Source: Pseudorhizobium tarimense
GTDB lineage: Bacteria; Pseudomonadota; Alphaproteobacteria; Rhizobiales; Rhizobiaceae
Reading direction: 5' to 3'
DNA: 64,000 nt
Assembly: GCF_022968135.1 (NCBI RefSeq)
Contig: NZ_JALJRA010000003.1
Coordinates: 230,946 to 294,945 of the forward strand
Under the pieces are notes generated by a model. The model had not been told where the DNA came from and ran no database searches. It saw only the letters and a program-made list of their open reading frames with translations. Each line of letters starts with the position of its first letter. Position 1 is the stretch's first letter. This document shows positions 16,413-24,246 of the stretch, piece by piece. Position numbers and translations under genes: made by a program.

Positions 16413-17524
16413 CGAAGCAACTCGATATCGTCATTCTGGGTCTCTCGCTCTCGTCCTCCTGGGGAAACGGCCACGCAACCACATTTCGCGCTCTTCTAGG
16501 CGGGCTCCACGAAGACGGACACCGAGTGCTGTTCTTGGAAAGAGACGTGCCCTGGTATGCAGGTCAACGCGATCTGCCGGAGCCGGATTTCTGCGACCTG
16601 CAATACTATTCAAGCATTGAGCAGCTGCTTTCTCTCTATGCGGATCGGATCCGTTCTGCGGACGCTGTTGTCATCGGGTCCTACGTTCCCGAAGGGGTGC
16701 AGGTCATCGACCAGGTCGCTTCACTTTCTCCGCGACGGTTGTGCTTCTACGACATCGACACTCCGGTGACGTTGGCTAAGCTCGATCGCAGTGACGAGGA
16801 ATATCTGGCGCGGCGTCAGATCCCTCTTTTTGATACCTATTTCTCCTTCTCCGGAGGAGAGGTGCTGGATCGGTTGGAAACGAATTATGGCTCGCGCAAT
16901 TCAGTGGCCCTCTACTGCTCGGTCGATGCTTCGCGATACGGCAACAGCGGCGAACCATTCGAATGGGAGCTCGGCTATCTGGGCACCTATAGCCCGGACC
17001 GGCAACCGACCGTCGAGCGGCTGCTTGTCGAGGTAGCGCGCCGTATGCCGGAGAAGCGCTTTGTCGTGGCTGGGCCGCAATATCCGGATGACATAAACTG
17101 GCCGCAGAATGTCGAGCGGATCGATCATCTGCCGCCGGCCGAACATGCTTCCTTCTATAGTCGTCAGCGCTTTACGCTGAATGTCACCCGCGCCGACATG
17201 ATTGCCGCCGGCTGGTCGCCGAGCGTGCGGCTGTTTGAAGCCGCCGCCTGCGGCACGCCGATCATCAGCGATTACTGGCGCGGACTGGATGAGCTCTTGC
17301 CGCATGGCGAGGCCATCATCATCGCTCACGGGACGGAGGACGTGGTGGAAGCGCTCTCCAATATCGACGAGCAGAAGCGCGACGCCATTGCCGGCTCTGC
17401 ACGCGACATTGTGCTTCAGGGGCATACCGGATTGGCTCGGTCGCGCGAACTCGTGGAGGCGCTGCGGGCGCTTCAACCGCAGCCGAGGGTGGAACAAGCC
17501 GCCCGGCAACGCATTTCAGCATAA
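16409..17524 (+). CDS. CgeB-like glycosyltransferase, copy 3
   Basis: A 371-residue protein that starts LDIVILGLSLSSSWGNGHAT after a short lead. It has ELGYLGTYSPDRQPTVERLL mid-protein and SPSVRLFEAAACGTPIISDYW near the end, the same layout as copies 1 and 2. It overlaps copy 2 by four bases and is followed 12 bases later by the UDP-glucuronate decarboxylase gene. Probably a cytosolic or membrane-associated glycosyltransferase adding one residue of the glycan made by this operon. Confidence 0.82.
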   Translation: MTKQLDIVILGLSLSSSWGNGHATTFRALLGGLHEDGHRVLFLERDVPWYAGQRDLPEPDFCDLQYYSSIEQLLSLYADRIRSADAVVIGSYVPEGVQVIDQVASLSPRRLCFYDIDTPVTLAKLDRSDEEYLARRQIPLFDTYFSFSGGEVLDRLETNYGSRNSVALYCSVDASRYGNSGEPFEWELGYLGTYSPDRQPTVERLLVEVARRMPEKRFVVAGPQYPDDINWPQNVERIDHLPPAEHASFYSRQRFTLNVTRADMIAAGWSPSVRLFEAAACGTPIISDYWRGLDELLPHGEAIIIAHGTEDVVEALSNIDEQKRDAIAGSARDIVLQGHTGLARSRELVEALRALQPQPRVEQAARQRISA

Positions 17525-17536
17525 AAGGGGCAAAAC

Positions 17537-18580
17537 ATGTTGCAACGGACTCACTCAGGACGTGCTGGAACAGCGTTGGTGGCAGGCGGCGCCGGTTTCG
17601 TCGGCTCGCATCTCTGCGACACGCTGCTTTCCCGCGGGCAGCGCGTCATCTGCGTCGACAGCTATCTGACGGGATCGGAGGCGAACATCCGGCCGCTGAT
17701 GAACCACCCGGGCTTTCGGATGGTGGAGAAGGACATCTGCGAGAAGATGTCCTTCGACGAGCCGCTGGACTATGTTTACAACTTGGCCTGCGCAGCCTCT
17801 CCGCCACAGTATCAGGCTGACCCAGCGCATACGATGATGACCTGCGTCGTTGGGACCGGCAATCTTCTGGCGCTTGCAGAGGAGCACAACGCGTCGTTCC
17901 TGCAGGCGTCCACAAGCGAGGTCTATGGCGATCCGGAAGAGCATCCGCAGCGCGAGGATTATCGGGGCAATGTCAACTGCACCGGACCGCGCGCCTGCTA
18001 CGACGAAGGAAAACGGGCAGCCGAAGCCCTTTGCTTTGATCTATTGAGGGCAGGGCGGGTCGACGCGCGCGTCGCGCGCATTTTCAACACCTATGGGCCC
18101 CGCATGCAGCCGAACGACGGCCGCATCGTCTCAAACCTCATCGTTCAGGCTTTGTCCGGCACGCCGTTGACCATCTACGGTACCGGCGACCAAACGCGTT
18201 CGTTCTGCTACGTCACGGATCTGGTGGAGGGTCTGATCGCCCTCATGATGGTGAGGCCGAACCCGGAAGTGCCGGTCAATCTCGGCAATCCCGACGAATT
18301 CACCATCAACGAGCTGGCGAAAAAGGTTCTGGAGATGGTTCCGTCCGCCGCAGGGCTGGTCCAGAGGCCTCTGCCGAAGGATGATCCACAGCGTCGCCGG
18401 CCGGACATTTCGCGCGCCAAGGAGCTGCTCGGCTGGGAGCCGACCGTTCCGTTGGCCGACGGGCTGAGGCAGACGGTCGACTGGTTCTCGGCCAATCTTG
18501 CGCCGACACTGCGACCAGAACCGGTTGCGGCCCTTGCCGGCGCGAATCGAACAGCAGCAGAAATGAGCATTGGGGTTTGA
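17537..18580 (+). CDS. UDP-glucuronate decarboxylase (UDP-xylose synthase)
   Basis: A 347-residue extended short-chain dehydrogenase matching UDP-glucuronic acid decarboxylase (UXS), which turns UDP-glucuronate into UDP-xylose with bound NAD. NAD motif GGAGFVGSH (17-25), Y155/K159 in YDEGK, and the typical run NLACAASPPQYQ and RIFNTYGPRMQPNDGR. These features separate UXS from ordinary 4-epimerases. It is the seventh gene of the plus-strand run and gives the best clue to its chemistry: a xylose donor is made locally. UDP-glucuronate itself must come from elsewhere, as no UDP-glucose dehydrogenase lies in the window. Confidence 0.9.
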   Translation: MLQRTHSGRAGTALVAGGAGFVGSHLCDTLLSRGQRVICVDSYLTGSEANIRPLMNHPGFRMVEKDICEKMSFDEPLDYVYNLACAASPPQYQADPAHTMMTCVVGTGNLLALAEEHNASFLQASTSEVYGDPEEHPQREDYRGNVNCTGPRACYDEGKRAAEALCFDLLRAGRVDARVARIFNTYGPRMQPNDGRIVSNLIVQALSGTPLTIYGTGDQTRSFCYVTDLVEGLIALMMVRPNPEVPVNLGNPDEFTINELAKKVLEMVPSAAGLVQRPLPKDDPQRRRPDISRAKELLGWEPTVPLADGLRQTVDWFSANLAPTLRPEPVAALAGANRTAAEMSIGV

Positions 18581-18584
18581 CGGA

Positions 18585-19346
18585 ATGGATGCACGGAGTG
18601 GCCGTGGAGAAAACCTGAAACGCGAGATTGAAAGGCTAGGGCCTTGGTTTCAGAACATGCGGATCGGCGGAATCGAGACCGCCCCGCAGCATTTCCTGGG
18701 AGATTATCCGAACTTCAAGTGGGAAGGCTTTAAGCACATCGTCCCTGACGATCTTGCTGGCCGGAGCGTACTCGATATTGGCTGCAATGCAGGCTTCTAC
18801 ACAATGGAAATGAAGCGCCGCAATGCGGGGCGGGTGGTCGGTATCGACTCAGATGCGCGGTATCTCGAGCAGGCGCGGTTTGCCGCCAAGCATGAAGGCC
18901 TCGACATCGAGTACCGCCAGATGTCAGTCTACGAGGTGCCGCAGCTGAAAGAGCGTTTCGACCTCGTGATCTTCATGGGCGTGCTTTATCATCTGCGCCA
19001 CCCGCTTCTCGCGCTTGACCTGCTTTACGAGCATGTGGTCGACGACATGATGCTCTTCCAGTGCCTTCAACGTGGCGACGAACGGATCCCGGATCTGCAG
19101 GAAAACTACGATTTCTCCGAATGGTCCCTCTTCGATCAGCCGGACTATCCCAAGCTTTTCTTCGTGGAGGAGCGCTACGCCAGCGACCCCACCAACTGGT
19201 TCCTTCCCAACACCGCCGCCATGGAGGCGATGTTGCGCAGCGCGGGCTTCGTGATCCGCGAGAACCCGGAGCGCGAGGTTTATTTGCTTGGGCGCGGCAA
19301 GCGGCACTATGCCGTCGAGCCGCCGAGCTTCGTAAAGCAAAGCTGA
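18585..19346 (+). CDS. SAM-dependent methyltransferase of the glycan operon
   Basis: A 253-residue class I methyltransferase with motif I VLDIGCNAGFYTMEM (62-76), an acidic residue at the end of strand 2 (GIDSDARYLEQAR), and a post-motif region DLVIFMGVLYHLRHPLLALD. The family resembles methyltransferases found beside CgeB-type glycosyltransferases; I recall a TIGRFAM for this group (Rta_06860 type) but could not check it. The start at 18585 is four bases after the decarboxylase stop; a TTG at 18570 would overlap it. It ends the operon and may methylate a sugar or the chain end. No terminator is obvious after it. Confidence 0.8.
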   Translation: MDARSGRGENLKREIERLGPWFQNMRIGGIETAPQHFLGDYPNFKWEGFKHIVPDDLAGRSVLDIGCNAGFYTMEMKRRNAGRVVGIDSDARYLEQARFAAKHEGLDIEYRQMSVYEVPQLKERFDLVIFMGVLYHLRHPLLALDLLYEHVVDDMMLFQCLQRGDERIPDLQENYDFSEWSLFDQPDYPKLFFVEERYASDPTNWFLPNTAAMEAMLRSAGFVIRENPEREVYLLGRGKRHYAVEPPSFVKQS

Positions 19347-19376
19347 GCGGCGACCAACCAACTCTGCAAAATGGAT

Positions 19377-19784
19377 CTAAGCCGAGGAAACGGCAGTGGT
19401 CGGTCTGCTTAACGCCTTCGGCCGCATGAAAATTATGTAGGCGAAGAGCAGCACGCCTGCGAACGTTACTAGGGAAGAAACGGCCACCAGCGGCTCCATG
19501 CCGGGATTGCCGGAGAGGAGCAAGTAGAGGCTCGAGATCATGACGGTGACGCCCGCGGTATAAACCCAGTATTGAACAATCGCGAGCCGCGTTTCCGCCT
19601 TCGCCGGGTTGAGTGCATAATACCCGCCGAAGATCGCCATGGTGACCCAACCGAGCAGGTTGTTGTGTGCGTGCGCCCCGGCGACCTGATGCTGATGTGT
19701 GATCGACATCTGCAGACCCATGGCGATACCGAGTATCAAGAAACAGATCGCTGTCTTGAAGTATAGATGTGCGAGACGTGGCAT
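19377..19784 (-). CDS. Small four-helix membrane protein resembling haem-copper oxidase subunit I fragments
   Basis: A 135-residue membrane protein with four predicted helices (about 10-28, 42-60, 70-91, 98-119). HQHQVAGAHAHNNLLGWVTM (30-49) resembles the histidine-bearing helix of haem-copper oxidases and NorB-like proteins. The length is about a quarter of a true subunit I, so it is a small relative, not a complete oxidase. Histidines at 30, 32, 38 and 40 could bind haem or metal. The gene faces the glycan operon tail to tail and stands alone. Its exact role is unknown. Confidence 0.7.
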   Translation of the reverse strand: MPRLAHLYFKTAICFLILGIAMGLQMSITHQHQVAGAHAHNNLLGWVTMAIFGGYYALNPAKAETRLAIVQYWVYTAGVTVMISSLYLLLSGNPGMEPLVAVSSLVTFAGVLLFAYIIFMRPKALSRPTTAVSSA

Positions 19785-19926
19785 GACATTCCCCTCCTGT
19801 CAGAGATAACTTGACAGCGACGACTATACACCGCCGCACGCAAGTTGTAACCGAGGATCATCTTCGCAAAAACGAGCGCCAGCCCGCGAGAACACCCAGA
19901 GACGTGGGCGAAAGGTGAACTCGGTC

Positions 19927-20121
19927 CTACCGCGAAGGTATGAGCGCCGCCAGGTGATGCTCTCGCCGAACACCATGCACAAACAGGTCGATGAGGAGGG
20001 CGGCGACCTCGCGAGCTTCGCAGCTTCCTTTTGCGAGGCGGCGCACACCGCAGGTGCGGTCGAGGACCCGTTGCAGCATTGCAAGATCTACCGGCTCAAG
20101 GGCGCTAATTCTGTTCGACAT
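19927..20121 (-). CDS. Small conserved-looking rhizobial protein (64 residues)
   Basis: A 64-residue protein with a strong ribosome site (TTGGAGG) two bases before the ATG region at 20121; longer frames to 20193 have none. The sequence opens MSNRISALEPVDLAMLQRVL and looks alpha-helical, with basic residues near the end. It resembles small proteins of rhizobia that pair a DLxxLxxVxD helix with a second helix, but no function is known to me. It lies among other very small minus-strand genes. Confidence 0.65.
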   Translation of the reverse strand: MSNRISALEPVDLAMLQRVLDRTCGVRRLAKGSCEAREVAALLIDLFVHGVRREHHLAALIPSR

Positions 20122-20165
20122 GCCTCCAACACTAAACGCTGGAACCTGAAGCGCACATGAACCAT

Positions 20166-20219
20166 GGAACGCGCGGCGGGGTGCAAGCCACATCTAGAAA
20201 AATGATCGCCGCGCGTTCC
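20166..20219. repeat. Perfect 13-bp inverted repeat with 28-base loop
   Basis: Left arm GGAACGCGCGGCG (20166-20178) and right arm CGCCGCGCGTTCC (20207-20219) are exact reverse complements, with 28 bases between. It lies in the leader region of the 64-residue protein gene. There is no T-run directly after either arm, so it is not a standard terminator. It could be an RNA hairpin, a small RNA end or a protein-binding dyad. Confidence 0.75.
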
Positions 20220-20285
20220 TGCGCCCTTGGGGCGCGCCCGCACAATGAAACACGACGCCAGAGGTTCCAGACCATATGATCGGCT

Positions 20286-20459
20286 TTATCGAAGGTTGAC
20301 GGGTACCTGGAGTCCCTTCGGCAAGGTCGGGCGCTTCAACATGGCAACCTGGATCCTCTCGAAAGCTTGCTTGCGCTCGCGTTCCTGCCGCTCGCGACGC
20401 GCGCGCGACGCTGCCACGGCGGCCATAGCCCGTTCAATAACTTCTTCAGTGCGCTTCAT
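20286..20459 (-). CDS. Small basic coiled protein (57 residues)
   Basis: A 57-residue protein rich in arginine, glutamate and lysine. Residues 1-40 form one long charged helix (VIERAMAAVAASRARRERQE), probably coiled coil, followed by a proline-containing tail. The ATG at 20459 has AGAGG at a good distance, and a sigma-70-like promoter ends about 24 bases upstream. Function unknown. Confidence 0.6.
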   Translation of the reverse strand: MKRTEEVIERAMAAVAASRARRERQERERKQAFERIQVAMLKRPTLPKGLQVPVNLR

Positions 20460-20482
20460 GTTCACACCTCTCGTCTGTTCTC

Positions 20483-20511
20483 TATATGTTCCATGCGAGA
20501 GCAAAAGTCAA
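20483..20511 (-). promoter_or_regulatory. Sigma-70-like promoter of the 57-residue protein
   Basis: Minus strand: TTGACT (20511-20506), 17 bases, CATATA (20488-20483). Both boxes are close to consensus, and the start codon follows at 20459. Confidence 0.5.
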
Positions 20512-20578
20512 GGCGCGGCTCAACCGGTCTACGAGGTAAAGGCAGATTCGCGAAAGAGTGCTCGAACGTTCTTCGGCT

Positions 20579-20668
20579 CTAAGCCGGCGGGGGAAGAATG
20601 AACCAGAGCGCAACAATTACGGCGCCGACGACATATCCGATCCCCTGGAGCTTTTCCACTGTATTCAT
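20579..20668 (-). CDS. 29-residue membrane peptide
   Basis: A very short open frame: MNTVEKLQGIGYVVGAVIVA, then LWFILPPPA. One hydrophobic helix covers residues 9-24. A GAGAGG ribosome site stands 5 bases before the ATG. It lies 54 bases downstream of the 48-residue gene on the same strand and may share its transcript. The good ribosome site and single membrane helix support a real gene, but a 29-codon frame can occur by chance. Confidence 0.45.
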   Translation of the reverse strand: MNTVEKLQGIGYVVGAVIVALWFILPPPA

Positions 20669-20722
20669 GTTCGCCTCTCAAAGGCTGCCTGGCAACGGGC
20701 GAGACCGGCGCCTGCTTCAGCT

Positions 20723-20869
20723 TCACTCTCTAAAGTCGAACTCTGCGTTGCGACGTTCGACGTCATCGCGGAACTCCTGATCCCAGGGATCAAACAGCTC
20801 CACCTCGTCCCCCTGACGCGTCCCATGGTCGTCGCGTTCTTGGTCTTTTGTCGCTTCAGGCATAACCAT
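20723..20869 (-). CDS. 48-residue strongly acidic protein
   Basis: A 48-residue protein, highly acidic and without a membrane helix: it opens MVMPEATKDQERDDHG, carries DEVELFDPWDQEF in the middle and ends FDFRE. GTGGAGG stands 4-5 bases before the ATG. It appears to be the first gene of a short unit with the 29-residue peptide. No family recognised. Confidence 0.5.
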   Translation of the reverse strand: MVMPEATKDQERDDHGTRQGDEVELFDPWDQEFRDDVERRNAEFDFRE

Positions 20870-20956
20870 TTCCTCCACGGCCGCAGCATCTTGATGCGCA
20901 CGCTATTGGTAAGCGAATGCCTAATCCCAACCGTCAAATGCCGCAAATGAAGAGTC

Positions 20957-20971
20957 GTTACAGGGTGTAAC
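20957..20971. repeat. Short perfect dyad GTTACA-GGG-TGTAAC
   Basis: A 15-bp palindrome with 6-bp arms and a three-base centre, about 90 bases upstream of the 48-residue acidic gene and about 70 bases beyond the 3' end of tRNA-Lys. The form fits a dimeric regulator site, but no regulator gene is nearby. Confidence 0.4.
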
Positions 20972-21038
20972 AGAGATGCAGTGGCGTTGCTTTGGTTACG
21001 GAGGCCGACCGCTGCAACTCAAATGTGCGGTGACCAGA

Positions 21039-21114
21039 TGGTGAGAGCGCAGGGGTTCGAACCCTGGACCTACTGATTAAAAGTCAGTTGCTCTACCGGC
21101 TGAGCTACGCTCTC
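21039..21114 (-). tRNA. tRNA-Lys (anticodon TTT)
   Basis: The minus strand folds as a full cloverleaf: acceptor GAGAGCG/CGCTCTC, D arm with GCTC/GAGC, anticodon arm ACTGA-CTTTTAA-TCAGT with TTT, and T arm CAGGG-TTCGAAC-CCCTG. The discriminator is A and CCA is encoded (bases 21041-21039). It is an isolated tRNA gene between the small-gene region and ccdA. Confidence 0.97.
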
Positions 21115-21312
21115 CCTTGGCGGGCGCAAGGCCCTTTGGAAGTGCGCGGAACATATGCAGACGCCTCTTCCGGGTCAACCGCAAAAACGGCGAAAATTGC
21201 GGCGGATCGACGTGAGTGGCATTTCCCGCGAAAAGGTGATTGGCATTGCAGGTTGCACGTGCTTTAGGCAGGCAAGCTTTGCTCTGTTGAGCCGTGTTGC
21301 TGGAGACGATAG

Positions 21313-22062
21313 TTGTCGATCGCCGAGATTTCGCTGTTGAGCGCCCTGCTTGCCGGGGCGTTGTCCTTTCTTTCCCCGTGCGTCCTGCCGCTGGTGCCAC
21401 CCTATCTGTGTTATATGGCCGGGATTTCGGTGGACCAGTTCCGGGGTGAGGGCAACCCGGTTGCGGCAGTGAATACGCGGAAGGCAGTCCTCGGAGCAGC
21501 GTTCTTCTTCACGCTCGGTTTTGCCACCGTCTTCGTGGCTCTTGGGGCAGGGGCCTCAACGATCGGTGTGATCCTTCGCCAGCATCTCGACCTCCTGTCG
21601 AAGGTGGGCGGCCTGATCATCATCATCATGGGCCTGAACTTCCTTGGAGTTTTTCGGCTCGGGATCCTATCGCGCGAAGCGCGCTTCCAGGGCGGGGGCA
21701 AGCCGGCGACGCTATCGGGCGCCTATGTCATGGGGCTCGCCTTTGCCTTCGGCTGGACACCCTGCATCGGGCCAGTGCTGGGCGCCATCCTCGGCGTTGC
21801 GGCATCTCGGGAGACGGTCGGTGATGGGGCGACGCTGCTGGCGATCTATTCGCTCGGGCTTGCCGTGCCGTTCTGGATCGCGGCCGGCTTTTCCGGCGCC
21901 TTCATGCGCTTTCTCTCCCGCTTTCGACGCTACCTGGGTGCGGTCGAGAAGGCCATGGGCGCGCTTCTCGTGCTGACCGGCTTTGCGTTCATGGTTGGCT
22001 TCGTCAGCGACGTCGCCATCTGGTTCCAGCAGACCTTCCCAATCCTGACGCAAATCGGCTAA
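21313..22062 (+). CDS. ccdA: CcdA-type thiol-disulfide membrane transporter
   Basis: A 249-residue membrane protein of the CcdA/DsbD-beta family with about six helices. It carries electrons from cytoplasmic thioredoxin to periplasmic proteins, mainly for cytochrome c maturation. The two redox cysteines appear in SPCVLPLVPPY (near residue 23) and GWTPCIGPVLG (near residue 155). The start is TTG at 21313, preceded by GGAGA at suitable distance; no ATG fits. It stands 42 bases before the AEC transporter gene, so they may share a transcript by position only. Confidence 0.88.
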   Translation: MSIAEISLLSALLAGALSFLSPCVLPLVPPYLCYMAGISVDQFRGEGNPVAAVNTRKAVLGAAFFFTLGFATVFVALGAGASTIGVILRQHLDLLSKVGGLIIIIMGLNFLGVFRLGILSREARFQGGGKPATLSGAYVMGLAFAFGWTPCIGPVLGAILGVAASRETVGDGATLLAIYSLGLAVPFWIAAGFSGAFMRFLSRFRRYLGAVEKAMGALLVLTGFAFMVGFVSDVAIWFQQTFPILTQIG

Positions 22063-22104
22063 GGCGGACCTTCGCCTGCCGCAACGCCGCATGTCTGGGA
22101 ACAG

Positions 22105-23067
22105 ATGGCCAATATCGTCGCGCTGCTTTTGCCCTTCTTCGGGCTGATCCTGATCGGCTTTGCCGCCGCCCGACTGACGAAGCAGCCGGCAGAGGCGCTC
22201 GGCTGGATGAACACCTTCATCATCTACGCAGCGCTTCCGGCCCTGTTCTTCAAACTCGTTTCGCGCACGCCGATCGAGGATCTCGCGCGTATCGATTTCA
22301 TCGTCTCCGACATCGGTGCGACCTACCTGGTCTATTCTGCGCTCTTTGCCATCACCTACTTCCTGCGTCGAGCGACTTTCGCCGATTCCACCATCCAGGC
22401 CTTCGCGGGCGCGTACGGCAATATCGGCTATATGGGCCCGGGGCTCGCGCTGCTTGCCTTTGGTGAAGCCGCGGCCGTGCCGGTGGCTCTGATCGTCTGC
22501 TTCGAAAACGCCATGCATTTCATCGTCGCGCCTGCCATGATGGCGGTGGCCGGTGGTGATCGGCGGCCGCCGTTTAAACTAGCGGCGGATGTTTTGCGCA
22601 AGGTGGTGCTTCACCCCTTCATCCTGTCTACCGCGCTCGGGTTCCTCGTTGCGGCCAGTGGCGCAGAAGTGCCGCTCGCCGGCCAGCGGCTGGTGGATTA
22701 CCTGGCCCAGGCGGCTGCTCCATGCGCTCTGTTTGCGATGGGGGTCACTCTGGCTCTGCGGCCACTGAAGAGGGTTCCGGTGGAGATCGGTTATCTGTCG
22801 ATCGCCAAGCTCGTTTTGCTGCCGGGCACGGTCTACATCGTGCTGTCGCTGGCTGGAGACTTCGATCCGGTCTGGGTCTATTCGGCGGTCCTGCTCGCGG
22901 GCCTGCCGACGGCCACCAATGTCTTCGTGATCAGTCAGCAGTATGGTGTCTGGCAGGAGAGGGCGTCGGCAACGGTGCTGATCACGACGACCCTTTCGGT
23001 GCTGACGCTGCCGGTCCTGCTTTACCTGATCAACGCGCGGATCCTACCGCCGGACCTCTTCCCTTAG
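22105..23067 (+). CDS. AEC-family (auxin efflux carrier) permease
   Basis: A 320-residue transporter with about ten membrane helices, in two halves of five, as in AEC/MdcF-type proteins. Typical are the N-terminal PFFGLILIGFAAARLTKQP, the central YGNIGYMGPGLAL region, and a C-terminal AGLPTATNVFVISQQYG. Members export or import small organic acids; the substrate is not clear here. Its 3' end overlaps the convergent hydroxylase gene by 24 bases. Confidence 0.87.
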   Translation: MANIVALLLPFFGLILIGFAAARLTKQPAEALGWMNTFIIYAALPALFFKLVSRTPIEDLARIDFIVSDIGATYLVYSALFAITYFLRRATFADSTIQAFAGAYGNIGYMGPGLALLAFGEAAAVPVALIVCFENAMHFIVAPAMMAVAGGDRRPPFKLAADVLRKVVLHPFILSTALGFLVAASGAEVPLAGQRLVDYLAQAAAPCALFAMGVTLALRPLKRVPVEIGYLSIAKLVLLPGTVYIVLSLAGDFDPVWVYSAVLLAGLPTATNVFVISQQYGVWQERASATVLITTTLSVLTLPVLLYLINARILPPDLFP

Positions 23068-24246
23068 GCTGTTGACGAAGGCCCGGAAGCCGCGCCCTGG
23101 CTCAACGCCTTCGCGCATGACCAGATTGCGAAGCGGTGGAAGGGCTGAGAGCAGATGCAGGCCTGCAGTGCGCATCATCTGGACGGGAAGAAATTCCGAT
23201 AGCAGCGAGCGGTTCAAAACGTCGACGCCGAAGGTGCGGCTCATGATGTCGGAGCGGCGCCTGCGGTTGAAGCGGTCGCCGGCATCGCTCGGGACAGGGC
23301 GGTCCGGATTGTCGGATAGAACCTCGACCAGCTCGATGATGTCGCGCAGCGATAGGTTCAAACCTTGCGCGCCGATCGGCGGGAAGGCATGAGCCGCTTC
23401 TCCTACCAGTGCGAGGCGGCCCTTTCCGAACCGGTCGGCCATCAGGCTCGACAGCGGCCATGACTGCGCTCCGGGCTCAATAGTAACCTTGCCCAGCATC
23501 GACTGCATGCGTCGCTCGACTTCGTTCGAAAGAGCCTCGAGCGGCAGCGCCAGCAGGCGTTTGGCCTCCTGCGGCTTCACCACCCAGACAAGGCTGGACC
23601 GCTGACCGGGGAGGGGAACCTGAGTGAAAGGACCCGTCTCGGTGTGGAACTCGATTGAGACGTTGCCGTGAGGTAGAGTGTGCTGGAAGTTTAGGACCGC
23701 CGCCGTCTGCGGATAGGCCCAGCGGCGTGTGCCGATGCCTGCGCTTTCCCGTGTCTTAGAGCTGCGGCCATCGGCTGCCACGACGAAGGAAGCCGAGATG
23801 GTCTCGTCGTTCTCCAGCGACAGCACCGCCTGCTCGGCCGAGAAAGATGCGGTCCGCAAGGTGCTTGTAATGCGGGTGATGTTCGGCTCCGCAGCCACCG
23901 CCTCCTGCAGTGTCTCCAGCAGAACGCGGTTCGGAATATTGTAGCCGAAGGCGTAGAGACCGACATCGGCCGCACGGAACTGCGCCGTCGGCGCACGAAG
24001 AAGCCTGCCGGTGCAGTCGATGATCTGCATGACCGAGAGCGGCGCTGAACTGGGCACAATCCTATCCCAGAGGCCGAGGTGCTCCATGAAGCGGATGGAG
24101 TGGTCCATCAACGCCGTGGTGCGCTCGTCGCGGCCTTGCGCTTCGGGTGCAACAAAGGCGACCTTACTGCCTGCCCGCGCGAGTGCGAGAGCCGCTACCG
24201 AGCCGACCAGACCACCGCCCACCACTGCAATTTCATAGTCGTGCAT
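23044..24246 (-). CDS. UbiH/UbiF-family FAD monooxygenase
   Basis: A 400-residue FAD-dependent aromatic hydroxylase. The FAD dinucleotide motif GGGLVGSVAALALARAG sits at residues 9-25, and the second FAD motif ALVGEAAHAFPPIGAQGLN near 284-302. These proteins hydroxylate the benzoquinone ring in ubiquinone synthesis. Rhizobial genomes often have such a gene apart from other ubi genes. The ring position it hydroxylates cannot be told from sequence. Its start faces pcs, and its end overlaps the AEC gene tail to tail. Confidence 0.86.
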   Translation of the reverse strand: MHDYEIAVVGGGLVGSVAALALARAGSKVAFVAPEAQGRDERTTALMDHSIRFMEHLGLWDRIVPSSAPLSVMQIIDCTGRLLRAPTAQFRAADVGLYAFGYNIPNRVLLETLQEAVAAEPNITRITSTLRTASFSAEQAVLSLENDETISASFVVAADGRSSKTRESAGIGTRRWAYPQTAAVLNFQHTLPHGNVSIEFHTETGPFTQVPLPGQRSSLVWVVKPQEAKRLLALPLEALSNEVERRMQSMLGKVTIEPGAQSWPLSSLMADRFGKGRLALVGEAAHAFPPIGAQGLNLSLRDIIELVEVLSDNPDRPVPSDAGDRFNRRRRSDIMSRTFGVDVLNRSLLSEFLPVQMMRTAGLHLLSALPPLRNLVMREGVEPGRGFRAFVNSLREEVRR

